Positions 11,428 to 21,781 of a DNA stretch of 64,000 nucleotides are shown piece by piece; positions within the stretch are counted from its first letter, which is position 1, and each line of letters begins with the position of its first letter. The stretch spans positions 3,127,501 to 3,191,500 of the forward strand of contig NC_079239.1 of assembly GCF_027921745.1 (NCBI RefSeq). Reading direction: 5' to 3'. The DNA is from Schizosaccharomyces osmophilus (Eukaryota > Ascomycota > Schizosaccharomycetes > Schizosaccharomycetales > Schizosaccharomycetaceae). The position numbers were made by a program, and so were the translations under genes. The notes under the pieces were generated by a model that was not told the DNA's origin, did not search any database, and saw only the letters and a list, made by a program, of their open reading frames with translations.

Positions 11428-12759
11428 ATGTCGCATAGTGAAGAATCAACATTTCGCTCTGCGCGAACTGCATCTTCCTTTTCTGGAGAGAATCATGATC
11501 GAAATTCATCATTTTCAAAAAGAAATTTTGGAGCTTCAAAATCCATGGCCACTGGTGGCATTAGTGCGATGATGTCTCGCAAAGGTCAAAACAGTGTCGA
11601 TGGTCGAGCTCAAGATTATGAGACAAAAGACTTGCGGAGATATACGAAGTCATCTCCACCTTCTCAATTAGCACATCCTGTGGATGAGAAGAAGAAAGAA
11701 AATCATTCAATTCCATTGTCGGACCGGGAGAATTTCGATGATCGACGTGGAAGTGTTCCTTCAGATGCAACAAAAGCCATTCCTGGATTCGCACCAGGGA
11801 ATAATTCTTCTACAGTTGTGGATACCCTGTCGACACATTATTTGCCAACGATCTTGTCTACACATGGCTCGCTACCCATTCGGCAATTGATGTCTGTGTT
11901 GGTGGAAACGTATCCAATGTTCAATGCGCTGAGTCCAACGCAACAACGACGGGCGTTGACGAAGGCGCTGGAATCGCAAAAGGGAGTTATGTTTGACAAG
12001 GTGGGATGGGGACGTTGGATCCTTCGCGAAACCGGGTCGTCTGCACCTGAATCTGCAACTGTTGAAAGACCCTCGTCGTCTTCTGCGCCCAATGTTAGCT
12101 TTTTCGAAAAGGATCAGCAAAGAGATATGAACATTCCGCAGATATCGACCAGGACGGTTTCCCATATACCAACAAATTCGATGAAAACAAAGCGGGAAGC
12201 TACTGGACCGAAAGACGAAGCGAGAAAGAAGGAAGACGATATGGAGATTGATACGGATATGGATGTGTCGGTGAAACAAACCACCCTGCCGTCTAGAAGC
12301 ACGGTGGTTCAACCCAAAAAGACCAGCAAGGAGACGAGGAGCCAATCGATGCAGACGCCTTTTTCGAGTTTTTTTGCATCGTTGGAGGAGACGCCTGGAA
12401 GCTATACGGCACATTTAGGTGGATTGTTGAGTCCGCGAGAGCAAACGCCATCGTTGTTTCGTGAACAGTACCATGATAATGGAGTATATTATGAAGAAGA
12501 GGATGATGAGGAAGAGGAAAATGACTTTTATGAGGATGATCATGAATATGATCCGGCAATGCCACCGTTTGTGTTGGATGAAGATCAAGTTTTGGATGCA
12601 GGAGGAGAAAGCACAGATGAAGAAGACTGGCGTGGCATTGGAACGGAGGCACTTTTACGGAAAGGAAATGCGGTGCCGTTACGCCGTTCGCCAAAGGGTA
12701 TGTTACGAAAGGATCAAATGGCAGCCGAAGCCATGTTGATGCTTCGCGGATCTATATAA
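11428..12759 (+). CDS. Stb3-family (putative Sin3-binding) protein
   Basis: 443 aa, single exon, mostly low-complexity. Residues about 135-200 match the fungal STB3 domain: LPTILSTHGSLPIRQLM, LSPTQQRRALTKALES and VMFDKVGWGRWILRETG. In budding yeast Stb3 binds ribosomal RNA-processing elements and recruits Sin3/Rpd3 under growth control, so a role in growth-gene repression is inferred, not shown. Residues about 350-385 form a strongly acidic Asp/Glu tract. I do not recall a named S. pombe counterpart at this position. The long T-rich upstream region suggests a long 5' leader. Confidence 0.78.
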   Translation: MSHSEESTFRSARTASSFSGENHDRNSSFSKRNFGASKSMATGGISAMMSRKGQNSVDGRAQDYETKDLRRYTKSSPPSQLAHPVDEKKKENHSIPLSDRENFDDRRGSVPSDATKAIPGFAPGNNSSTVVDTLSTHYLPTILSTHGSLPIRQLMSVLVETYPMFNALSPTQQRRALTKALESQKGVMFDKVGWGRWILRETGSSAPESATVERPSSSSAPNVSFFEKDQQRDMNIPQISTRTVSHIPTNSMKTKREATGPKDEARKKEDDMEIDTDMDVSVKQTTLPSRSTVVQPKKTSKETRSQSMQTPFSSFFASLEETPGSYTAHLGGLLSPREQTPSLFREQYHDNGVYYEEEDDEEEENDFYEDDHEYDPAMPPFVLDEDQVLDAGGESTDEEDWRGIGTEALLRKGNAVPLRRSPKGMLRKDQMAAEAMLMLRGSI

Positions 12760-14462
12760 TGAATGATGATGAAAGCAAAGTTTGAATGACTTGTATAGAA
12801 ATTAGAAAGCGGTGGATGATAATATTAATGGTGATGATGATGATAATGATAATGGTGAAATAAAAAACAGAAGAATGCTATGAGAAGAATCACAAGATAA
12901 AATTATATGATACGACGAAATAGGAGGGAGTAGCATGACTCGATGGAAGGTAGAAATCAGTTGACCTTGGAAAGAGTAGTTGGACGAGGAGCAATATTGG
13001 TGAGGAATGAAAGATAGAAAAGAGAACTTGGTTTAAAAAAAAAAATATCTAGGTTCCAAGATGCAGGGCAGGATGGGAACGTCTGGTTGATTTGGTAGAA
13101 TTAGCGATAGAGAAGCTATTTGCAAAGTGTCGAGGATGATGAAAGATACAAAAAAAAATATAAAAGAGACGCTTTTCAACAGAATAGTGATGATAACAAA
13201 AATACGTTTAGATTTGTTTCATGTAGCAGGTTCATCAACAAAGGCGACATGCATGCAAGGATCTGATGGAGTCATTTAGTAATGAAGGTCCAACGAGTTC
13301 TTTTTTTTTTTTTTAGTATTTACTATCTAATTCTTTCTTTTCCACATTTCTTAACCAAGTATTTCCTACTTCTTTCATTGTTTACTTCACCCATTTATTT
13401 CTCGTTTATTTCCAAGTGTTTGTTTGCATTTCCTTTCCATTGTTTACACCCTTTATTTACTTATTTTTCGTTTGTTTACATTTTCATTTGTTTACTTCCT
13501 ATCTGACTAACGAACCCGACAATTCGCTTTTTTTCTTATCTCGTCCCTTATCTATTCACTTGATAACACATAATGGCAATGATAAGGGCTTCTGCCGAAA
13601 GTGGTGGTCGCAGGGTCAAGTGGGGACCTTGCTTTATAAATGCCAAGGGAGCCCCATCACTTTCGCTTTCTTTCAGTTTTCCATTTTTTTTTGTTCGGAA
13701 AAATCCTTTTTGTTTATTTGTAATTCTATTGTTTTATTGAAATAATTTCTTTTCAAAAGCTTTCTTTTTGTTGGTTGGTGGTGTTAAGTTTTATTTTCTC
13801 TTGCCACAACTGTTTTTTTACTCTGTGTGTTTGTTTCGTCCGAGGATTGCCTGCCTGTCTTATTTACTATATAGGGTGTGATATAACGAGGAGGTAATTT
13901 TTTGACATCATTGACATTCTTTAACGAAGTCGTTATTCCATGCCGAAGCTTTAGTTAGTTCGTACGGCGTAAATTAGGAATTTTCTTCCTCCCACCTATT
14001 TCTCTAAGTGCCATCATAGATTTTGCAAAGAAAGGCTATTGCGTTGGCTATTTGCATTTTTAAAGGAGTTTAAAGACTGAAAACGTGTCTAATACGGCCG
14101 AGTTGGCTCATTTTCTTTAAATTTTCTTGTTTTTTTGGAGTGATTTGGTTTCAACACCTAAAAATTACTTTTTGAGCTTCGTTTCTCGTCGCTGTTCTTG
14201 TTGTCTTGAGATCGTGCTTCTGTTTTAGTCTTTTCCTTTTTGTTATTTTTCTAATTTTTTTTCTTCTTCCCCTTCTCTCCTTTTCCTTATTGCTTTCAAA
14301 TTGCAAACCTTCTCCATTTATTTAGAATCTTCTCTCTCGAACGAACCGTTTTTCTTTTTCTTAAATTCCTCTGCACTAGTACGCTCACTGGTTTTATTCC
14401 GACTTCTTTTTTGATTGTGTGCTTTTTATTGTGTTTCTGTCCTTTTTCTTTTGGTTATAAAA
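12760..14462. other. Intergenic 1.7 kb, upstream of amino-acid permease
   Basis: Pyrimidine-rich on the plus strand, especially after 13290. A GAT-rich repeat lies near 12805-12855, and a cluster of forkhead sites is listed separately. No gene recognised. This is probably the promoter and long leader of the permease. Confidence 0.5.
13378..13495. promoter_or_regulatory. Cluster of four forkhead (FLEX-type) core sites
   Basis: TTGTTTAC (reverse of GTAAACAA) occurs at 13378..13385, 13440..13447, 13472..13479 and 13488..13495. Four copies of this 8-mer in 118 bp is far above chance even in T-rich DNA. These are the cores bound by Fkh2/Sep1/Mei4 in fission yeast. The cluster is about 1 kb upstream of the permease ATG. 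Confidence 0.55.
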
Positions 14463-16319
14463 ATGGACCCCTCTTCAACGAGTAATCCTTATCCTCACAT
14501 CGCTCAACATCGCCAGCACGCTCTCCCAGGAAATGGAGATGACAAAGTCGACATGTCCAAGGACAATCCATCGGCCTTCGATATGGCTTCCCAAATGTCG
14601 CATGACAAAGGCAGCATCGAGTCGTACTCGAGGTCTTCTTCTTTCGGCACCAAATGCTTAAACGTATTCCGCTCCTATAAACTTGCTCCTGACAATGATA
14701 ACACTGACGTGAAAAATAGTGAAGACTTTTTACAACCTCGTCACTTGCAAATGATTGCCGTCGGTGTTTGCATCGGTACCGGTCTTTACGTCGCCATCGG
14801 AAAATCTCTCAAAAATGCTGGCCCTGCTAGTCTTTTAATTAACTTTATCGTCCTTACTTCTATGATTCTTCCCTTAATTATCTCTCTGGGTGAGCTTTGC
14901 TGTGTATTTCCCAGCCAACCCAGTATTACCATGTATCCAGGCCGTTTGGTCAGTGAAAACCTTGGCTTTGCTTGTTCTTGGCTTTACTACTGTATTTGGC
15001 TTACCACATTGCCTAGTGAAATTTCCGCCGCTGCTGAAGTGGTTGGATTCTGGAAGAGTCAGCATGTTAATATTGCTGTTTGGGTAACGATCTTCTTGGC
15101 CTACGTCGTACTTGTGAACGCCATGGGTGCTCGTGGTTATGGTGAAACTGAATTTTTTAGCTCTTTTCTAAAAGTGCTTTCTATCGTCATCTTCTTCTTT
15201 ACTTCCATCGTCATTAACTGCGGTGCTGCTCCCAATAGTAACGGCTACATTGGTGCGAGATTCTGGCACCACCCAGGAGCTTTCCGAAATGGCTTTAAAG
15301 GTTTCTGCTCTGTCTTTATTTCTTCCGCTTATTCCCTTACAGGTACTGAAAATATTGGTACAGCCGCAGGAAATACCTCCCACCCTCAAAAGGCGATTCC
15401 TAGTGCTGTCAAAAAGGTGTTTTACCGAGTCTTTTTCTTTTACATCGTCACTATTTTCTTGATTACCCTGGTTGTACCCTACGACGATCCTGGACTTGGT
15501 AGTACGAGTCCTTTTATCCTTGCCATCCAAAACGGTGGTATTAGAGTGCTTCCTGATATCTTCAACGCTATTATCCTTGTTTCTATTCTGTCCGTCGGTA
15601 ATAGTGCTGTCTTTGCTGCTTCAAGAAGTGGTATTGCCCTTGTCCGCCAAGGATGGGCTCCTCGTATTCTTGGACGAGTGGACCAGAAGGGTCGTCCTGT
15701 CATTAGTTACTTGATATCCTTTGCTTTTGCGTGCATCAGTTATGCCAATGCTGCTCCTAAGGGAGGTGTTGTTTTTGACTGGGTGTCCTCTGTATCCGGT
15801 GGTGGTTCGTTTTGCATTTGGGGCCTCACATTCTTGTCACACATTCGTCTTAGGCTCAGTATGAAGGCTCAAAACATTCCCGAAACTATTTTGCCTTATC
15901 GATTTGCAGGCAGTCTTTACATGAGTTTTTATGGTCTACTGATCAACTTTTTAGCATTGTGCACTTTGGTGTATATTTCCATTTTCCCTGTCACACATGA
16001 TCCCCCCAATGCCTATGACTTTTTTGTATCCTTCCTCGGCCCTTCGATTTTCATTGTTGGATTGGTAGTTAGCCCAGCAGTTGTGGGATTCAAATATACA
16101 ACGTTGAAAAACATAGATTTAGTCACTGGCCGCTACGACATTGTCGGCATGAAGGGCTTCCGAGCGGATTCTAGTGAAACAGAGCTTGAGCAAAAAGACA
16201 AAGATAGCAATAGCGCTTTTGTGGGACAAAGTTCAGATCTTGAAAAGTCTCCAGAGGCGTATCAAAACAACCGTCCAAAGAGAGGTATTTGGAGCGGTAT
16301 TTATCATATATTGTGTTAG
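14463..16319 (+). CDS. Amino-acid permease (APC superfamily, fungal YAT family)
   Basis: Plasma-membrane amino-acid transporter, 618 aa from the ATG at 14463 (preceded by AAAA). The open frame extends upstream without an ATG. A polar N-terminal tail of about 95 residues precedes roughly 12 membrane spans. Family signatures: LQPRHLQMIAVGVCIGTGLY at the first span, LGELCCVFPS, ENIGTAAGNTSHPQKAIP, and NSAVFAASRSGIALVRQGWAP. The substrate cannot be read from sequence. S. pombe has many paralogues (aat1, isp5, meu22 and others), so I give no symbol. The C-terminal polar tail could be a ubiquitylation/endocytosis region. Confidence 0.92.
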   Translation: MDPSSTSNPYPHIAQHRQHALPGNGDDKVDMSKDNPSAFDMASQMSHDKGSIESYSRSSSFGTKCLNVFRSYKLAPDNDNTDVKNSEDFLQPRHLQMIAVGVCIGTGLYVAIGKSLKNAGPASLLINFIVLTSMILPLIISLGELCCVFPSQPSITMYPGRLVSENLGFACSWLYYCIWLTTLPSEISAAAEVVGFWKSQHVNIAVWVTIFLAYVVLVNAMGARGYGETEFFSSFLKVLSIVIFFFTSIVINCGAAPNSNGYIGARFWHHPGAFRNGFKGFCSVFISSAYSLTGTENIGTAAGNTSHPQKAIPSAVKKVFYRVFFFYIVTIFLITLVVPYDDPGLGSTSPFILAIQNGGIRVLPDIFNAIILVSILSVGNSAVFAASRSGIALVRQGWAPRILGRVDQKGRPVISYLISFAFACISYANAAPKGGVVFDWVSSVSGGGSFCIWGLTFLSHIRLRLSMKAQNIPETILPYRFAGSLYMSFYGLLINFLALCTLVYISIFPVTHDPPNAYDFFVSFLGPSIFIVGLVVSPAVVGFKYTTLKNIDLVTGRYDIVGMKGFRADSSETELEQKDKDSNSAFVGQSSDLEKSPEAYQNNRPKRGIWSGIYHILC

Positions 16320-17753
16320 ATCGCGCCTTTTTGTAGCGTTGGCACTTATGTAAATGTGCATGTTTTCCATGGATTCGGAAAAAAGCATATATAATATATG
16401 TATGAGTCGTTTCCGTTGACTTTTTTTTCGTTTTGTTATTTAATCTTTATTTCCATCATGGAAAGTGATCCTTTATCTATTTCCCCAAAAATCCTTGTTG
16501 CGAAAACTTGATATTCTTTTCCAGTCAGTGACCAGCTTGGCTTTGGTCGCGAAAATGAATTTCGAAAGAAAAGGGCGAAGAAAAGAAACAAGTGGGAGAG
16601 ATTTTCCCATGTGTGGTTGGAGGGTTTGAATTTATACGACTAAGTTCGTTCAGTTTCTGTATGTTCAAATCTTTTGTAATTAGAGAATTTGTTCTGTCTG
16701 TCGTTCCGGGGTTACCCTGGATACCGAAAGAGAAAGGTGTTTTGGATTTGGTATGTATAGGGTGGGTTCTTTCTCGAAGACTCAGAAGAGAGAATAAAAA
16801 GAATTTTAGAGACTCGACTCGGTACGATGACGATCCATAAAGGAATTAGAAATTTTTATGTTGCCCAGACGAGAATGATATTGGTCTTGTGTTTGTGCAT
16901 GCATATGACAATCTCCACAAACCGACAAAGAACTGTCTAATATCAATTGTAAAACTGAAAGTTCTTTTCTATCTATGTTCGTTTCCTACCCTTGTGTATA
17001 CCTTTGGTTTTTTCAATGCAGAGCAGGATCCCTGCATTCCATAAATCGTTTTCTTCGAGACCCAAATGTAATTTGGGTCGTTATTATTGCTTCATCTTTT
17101 CCAAACGCCTTTTTCGTACATGATTCTACCACCCTTATGAGAACCCGCCGAATGGTTTCTTTGTATGTTTTCCTATGTTTCGTTTACTGTTTGTTATCTT
17201 CCTCTAATTTCTTATATACTTCTTGCTGTTAGTCTCATAAATATGAATTGCTTTTACGATTGATATTGGTGTGTCCATCTATTTATAGAAATTTATTATC
17301 TGAAAGGAGCATGTAATATCACATCAGTGGTAAAGAAATTGAGTGTTATCGTCGATGTTTGAAACCTTTTCTCCAACCTGTTGGATGTACTTATGGGAAT
17401 ACAAAGGAGCTCCTCCAGACTGAAGATTGCTGACGAAATGGGAAGATAGAGGGATGTTAACAAACAATCGTCAATAAATAAACAAACGTTCAAAGGAAAA
17501 CTAGAAACAAAATGAGTAAGTAGTAGAGAAATATAGAGAAGCAAAAAGGATCGTAGAGAAATCTAGGCAGTTTTAAAGCTTGTGTATTCGATTGGTCTGT
17601 AGTCATGGATGGGCGTTTGTAGTTTCTTTCCAGAGAGAAAGATCTGAAGGAAGGAAGGAAGGAAGGAAGGAAGGAAACAAGAAATGTACAAAGCTATTCA
17701 TGCGAAAGGAAAGTAAAATAAGTTGTGCTGCCGAGTATCAAGAAGCCTTGAGC
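16320..17753. other. Convergent intergenic permease / eaf7, 1.4 kb
   Basis: Contains 3' regions of both genes and a GGAA microsatellite (17646..17676). Several frames of 80-85 codons exist, but the ones I checked lack ATG starts and resemble no protein. I see no gene. Confidence 0.5.
17646..17676. repeat. GGAA/GAAG tetranucleotide microsatellite
   Basis: Seven tandem copies of a GAAG/GGAA unit in the 3' flank of eaf7. Confidence 0.9.
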
Positions 17754-18780
17754 TTATGCTCTTCGACTCCGGGTGCTTCGTCGAATTGGCGGAGATGGAT
17801 TCGTTGGCTCGGATTGTTTTTGAGCAGCTTGTGTGTTGGAAGACTCCTCTGTTTGCTGCTTCCCGGTGACTTCTGTTTTCTCTTGATTTGCTTGATTTTT
17901 CCTTGTAGAACCGGCATCGTGGTTTTTTGAAGGGGTTGTTGGTTTCATGGTAGAAGAACGCAATTGTTTGGTCGGTGGTTCATCGAAGCTATCCTCATCT
18001 TTTTCCTCTTTTACATCTGGTTCCTCCAAAGGTTCCTGATTACTTTCATGCTTATCAGCAGTAGCAGCAGCAGCAGCAGCAGCGGCTATACTCGATCGAG
18101 TCATCTTTTTCTCGCCCGTGCTACCAGCAATAGGAGTGGATTTCGGAGTGAGGGGTGGATTTGTTGTAGAATGTAAAATAAATTTTGGAAGTTCAAAATC
18201 TGTTTGAGATTCCTCTTTCGCGTCGTCGACTTCTGCATCGCGTTTCCGCTTTTCACCAGCAGACGGTGAAGGAACGGCTTCCTAATGAAAAGGTCTTGTT
18301 AGCAATAGATGAAATAGAATCAGAAATAGCATCTTTCCTACCAATCGCTCAAATTCCTGCAAATTATACAGCGTTTCCACTTTTTCCCAAACGTCTTGCA
18401 CGCGCTTTGTCGATGTTTGACACCCATCATGAATCATTCGTAGCATTCCAATCATATGAAAATGTTTTTTCGTTCCTAAATTAATACGTTAGACAAACGA
18501 CTGCTTCATGCATAGAACCCTCTCGTTTTCTTGACTGCATGGTTGGTTCCCTTGAACATTTGCCATTTCTTGACGGAACAAGCACAAAGTTATTCAGCAA
18601 ACACGATTATCAACAACTCTCTTTCTTACCTACTGGTCGTAATCCTTGGCAAATGGCCTTGAGCAGCAAGGTTTCTTCCATGATGGACCATTCTCGAGAA
18701 GGAGGCAGAGGAGAAGACGGTGTTTTCTCTTCTTCTTTCTGTTGCTTTTGAGGAGAAGTTGATGAAGAATGAACTCCCAT
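17754..18780 (-). CDS. eaf7: NuA4 histone acetyltransferase subunit Eaf7, three exons
   Basis: Eaf7/MRGBP family subunit of the NuA4 acetyltransferase. Exons 18630..18780, 18342..18475 and 17754..18281; introns of 154 and 60 nt. They join in frame to 270 aa. The CT20/Eaf7 domain spans residues about 30-97: WSIMEETLLLKAICQGLRPV, then GTKKHFHMIGMLRMI and TSTKRVQDVWEKVETLYNL. The first intron splits the conserved Pro-Val-Gly just before KHFHM. The remaining residues are low-complexity, with an Ala run coded by a GCT repeat (18059..18082) and an Arg-rich C-terminus. S. pombe eaf7 also lies in the SPBC16A3 block beside ale1. Confidence 0.9.
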
Positions 18781-19709
18781 AGTGCTCCTTCTTCAAAGCT
18801 TGTTTCTCGATTCCAAAAGTTCTTGTTCTTAACCCTACGTTTTACTCACTGATGTCCTAAAAAAAAAAGGAATTCTTTTTTGCTTGGCAGTTTCAATCAA
18901 TTGAAAATTATGAATACAAAGGAAATCTGAAAAAGGCACAAATCTTCATCCAACTCTAGGAAGGACGTTCAGTCGTACACCCATCGACAAGGCCAAGTCT
19001 TGCTTTCCACTTTTCACCCTCTTCATGGTAGCTACTGTCTTTATCATGAAAAAGTTTGTTTGAAAGAAATGAAAAGAATTTGGCTGGCATTTGCCAGGCA
19101 CCGTTTTTCACCTTTTTGTTCTGCCAAGTTTCTAAAAGAAAACAAAACAGAAAAAACTGACACAGACAAAGAAAACTGCTTTAAGAGGTTAAGTAATTGG
19201 TTTTCGTATCATTGAATTCATTTCCACTCCTTCGAGTAATTTAATTTATTTGTCAATGTTTTTTATGTTTTTCCATCCTGTGTTTGTTTACTTTATAACG
19301 AACGTTACCAAAGTCTAAAATAATTGACCGTATTTTACAAATCCATTCAAGAATATCGCAAACGTTCGTAATATGGATTTCCTGAGGAAATAGAATACCA
19401 TACACCAGAAGGTAAAAATCATTCGGTTTTCCCATTTATTGCCAGTGGAAAGCTGCTAAATGTCAGCCTAGTACTAACGACATCAAGATCATTGGAAAAA
19501 GCGATTGAGTCTTGCGTATTAGGTCCTACAAACCTTGAACGAAAACAGACAACAAATTCAGCAGGATTTCCATTTTTGGTTATTAAGTGAAGCATTGATT
19601 GACCTTGAGAACTACTGTCTTACCGTTTGGGTCTTCTTGAGAAGTTGCCAGTGTTCTCTTTTCTGTTCACATCACATCGCATCCACATTGCTGACCAGAG
19701 CAAAGCAGA
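18781..19709. other. Divergent intergenic eaf7 / ale1
   Basis: 929 bp. A perfect FLEX-type TGTTTGTTTAC occurs at 19281..19291. No gene recognised. Confidence 0.5.
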
Positions 19710-21355
19710 ATGTTCGAATGGGTGGATGTTCCTTTCGAATGGTTGAGCTCCTTGTTGGGTGTCCCCGGTGACATTATCAAAATCCCATTCTGTTTACTGT
19801 GTTCTTATCCTTTTTCGGGAATCCTCAAGCGCTTGCCTCAAGCTCCTCTGCTCCGTAATGCGTTTTGTATTCTCATTGGTCTTATCTACTTAATTCCTGT
19901 TCACCATTTGACTACTGGTACATATGTTCTCTTGTTCGATGCTTTATTTACTTACTTTACTGCTGCATTGGTCCGCACTTCGTATATGCCATGGATAGTA
20001 TTTTTGGTCATCCTTGGCCATACATTCTACAGGTACGTTTTAATTACACCTTGTTGTGGGTAAACGAACTAACTCTGCAATAGTCATGTAATTCGCTATG
20101 TCTATCCTTCAGATCGTAATGACATTACCGCTTCCCAAATGGTGCTTTGTATGAAATTGACCGCCTTTGCATGGTCTGTGCATGATGGTCGTCAAGCCGA
20201 AAATGTATGCAACCAAAACGAGTCTCGTTTTCCCTTTACAAAAGATGCTAACCATTTTAGGCCTTGTCGGAGTACCAAAAACAACGCCGTTTGAAGAAAA
20301 TTCCTAATCTTCTTTTCTTTCTTGGCTATGTGTTTTTCTTTCCTTCTGTTCTGGTTGGTCCTGCTTTCGATTATGTTGATTACGAGCATTTTATTACTTT
20401 GAGCATGTTTGATCATCCAAGAGATCCTATGGAAACGCAGATTACTCCCCATAGTCTAAAACCCGCTTTGGGTCGCTGCTGGCGTGGCGTTCTTTGGCAC
20501 ATTGGCTTTCTTTTCGGTACCTCTCTATTTCCGCTTAGTTTTCTCTTGGGTCGCGAATTTGCTTCCTTTTCCTTATTGAAAAAGTATGGCTACGTTATAA
20601 TAACGGTTTTTATTGCACGTATGAAATTTTACGGTGCTTGGGAATTGTCTGACGGTGCGTGCGTTCTTTCCGGTATCGGTTATAATGGTGTAGATGAATT
20701 AAAGCGTCCCCGTTGGGATCGTGTCAAAAACATTGACCCCATTGGCTTTGAGTTTGCTAGTAATATCAAGGGCGCCTTAGAAGCTTGGAATATGAATACC
20801 AATAAATGGCTTCGAAATTATGTTTACCTACGAGTTGCCAAGAAAGGAAAACGTCCTGGTTTCAAGAGCACATTAAGCACCTTTACAGTTAGTGCTCTAT
20901 GGCATGGTGTCTCCCCTGGTTACTACATGACATTTGTTTCCGCTGCTTTCATTCAAACCATTGCCAAGTATCATCGGAGATTTTTTCGACCCTTTTTCCT
21001 TCAACCAGACATGAAAACTCCTGGTCCATTCAAAAAGGTTTACGATATCGTTGGCATAGTTGCAACAAACCTCTCCGTTTCTTATCTGATCGTTTCATTT
21101 CTTTTGTTAACCTTGAATGAATCCATTTATGTTTGGAGCAATTTGCACTTTTTGGTTCACATTTATACAATTCTATGTATTGTTGTTTTCAATAGCCCCG
21201 TCAAGGCGAAATTAAATAAAGTACTGAAGAAGCGTACAGAAAAAGCAGAATTTGAAACTTACAAAACCCAAACGAATTTTTCCGATAATGATATGGTTAA
21301 TATGTCTATCCCCGACCCAGAGGATTTTACTCTTGCTCCGTCTACTTCCAAATAG
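19710..21355 (+). CDS. ale1: Lysophospholipid acyltransferase Ale1 (MBOAT), three exons
   Basis: ER membrane O-acyltransferase that reacylates lysophospholipids in the Lands cycle. Exons 19710..20032, 20084..20204 and 20261..21355; introns of 51 and 56 nt, each with a CTAAC branch. Product 512 aa, close to S. pombe Ale1 (about 509). Multiple membrane spans. Exon 2 carries DITASQMVLCMKLTAFAWS, typical of the LPCAT/Ale1 clade. The MBOAT catalytic His is H363 in SALWHGVSPGYY, and the conserved Asn region is NMNTNKWLRNYVYLRV. Divergent from eaf7, followed by eso1 as in S. pombe. Confidence 0.95.
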
Positions 21356-21781
21356 TGCTTCCTGCGTCGTTGTTCCATGAAATACATATACGAAGCATGG
21401 TATGGTTCATGAATGACACACTCTTTTTGTGATACATTTCAGCTTCTTCTCGAAACTAGCTTTTGGAACTTGAAAATAACGTATTAATGACTGACTAAAA
21501 AAAATATGATTTTTATTATTTATACCACCAATTCATGATACCTGGTAAAAAATAAAAAAAGAGTCTGTAGTCTAGAAATCAAGCCAAAGTACAATGAATA
21601 TGCCATTTTTTAACAAGAAATCCAATACTAATAACTCTCTTTCCTGCCAAATTCTCGGTTGGCATTCGATGTTTTATCCTATTCCCACCACTGTTAAGTT
21701 AATGAAAACTATTTTACTGTTCAGGGACTTTGTACACTCGTTTTCTTTTAGGCATTTAAGACAGTAAAAGTAATGAACTGA
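21356..21781. other. Intergenic ale1 / eso1
   Basis: 426 bp of AT-rich DNA between two genes on the same strand. No distinct element seen. Confidence 0.5.

Noticed and set aside
16592-17544. Frames of 82-85 codons between the permease and eaf7
   Set aside because: Those examined lack ATG starts, and none shows codon bias, splice support or family resemblance.
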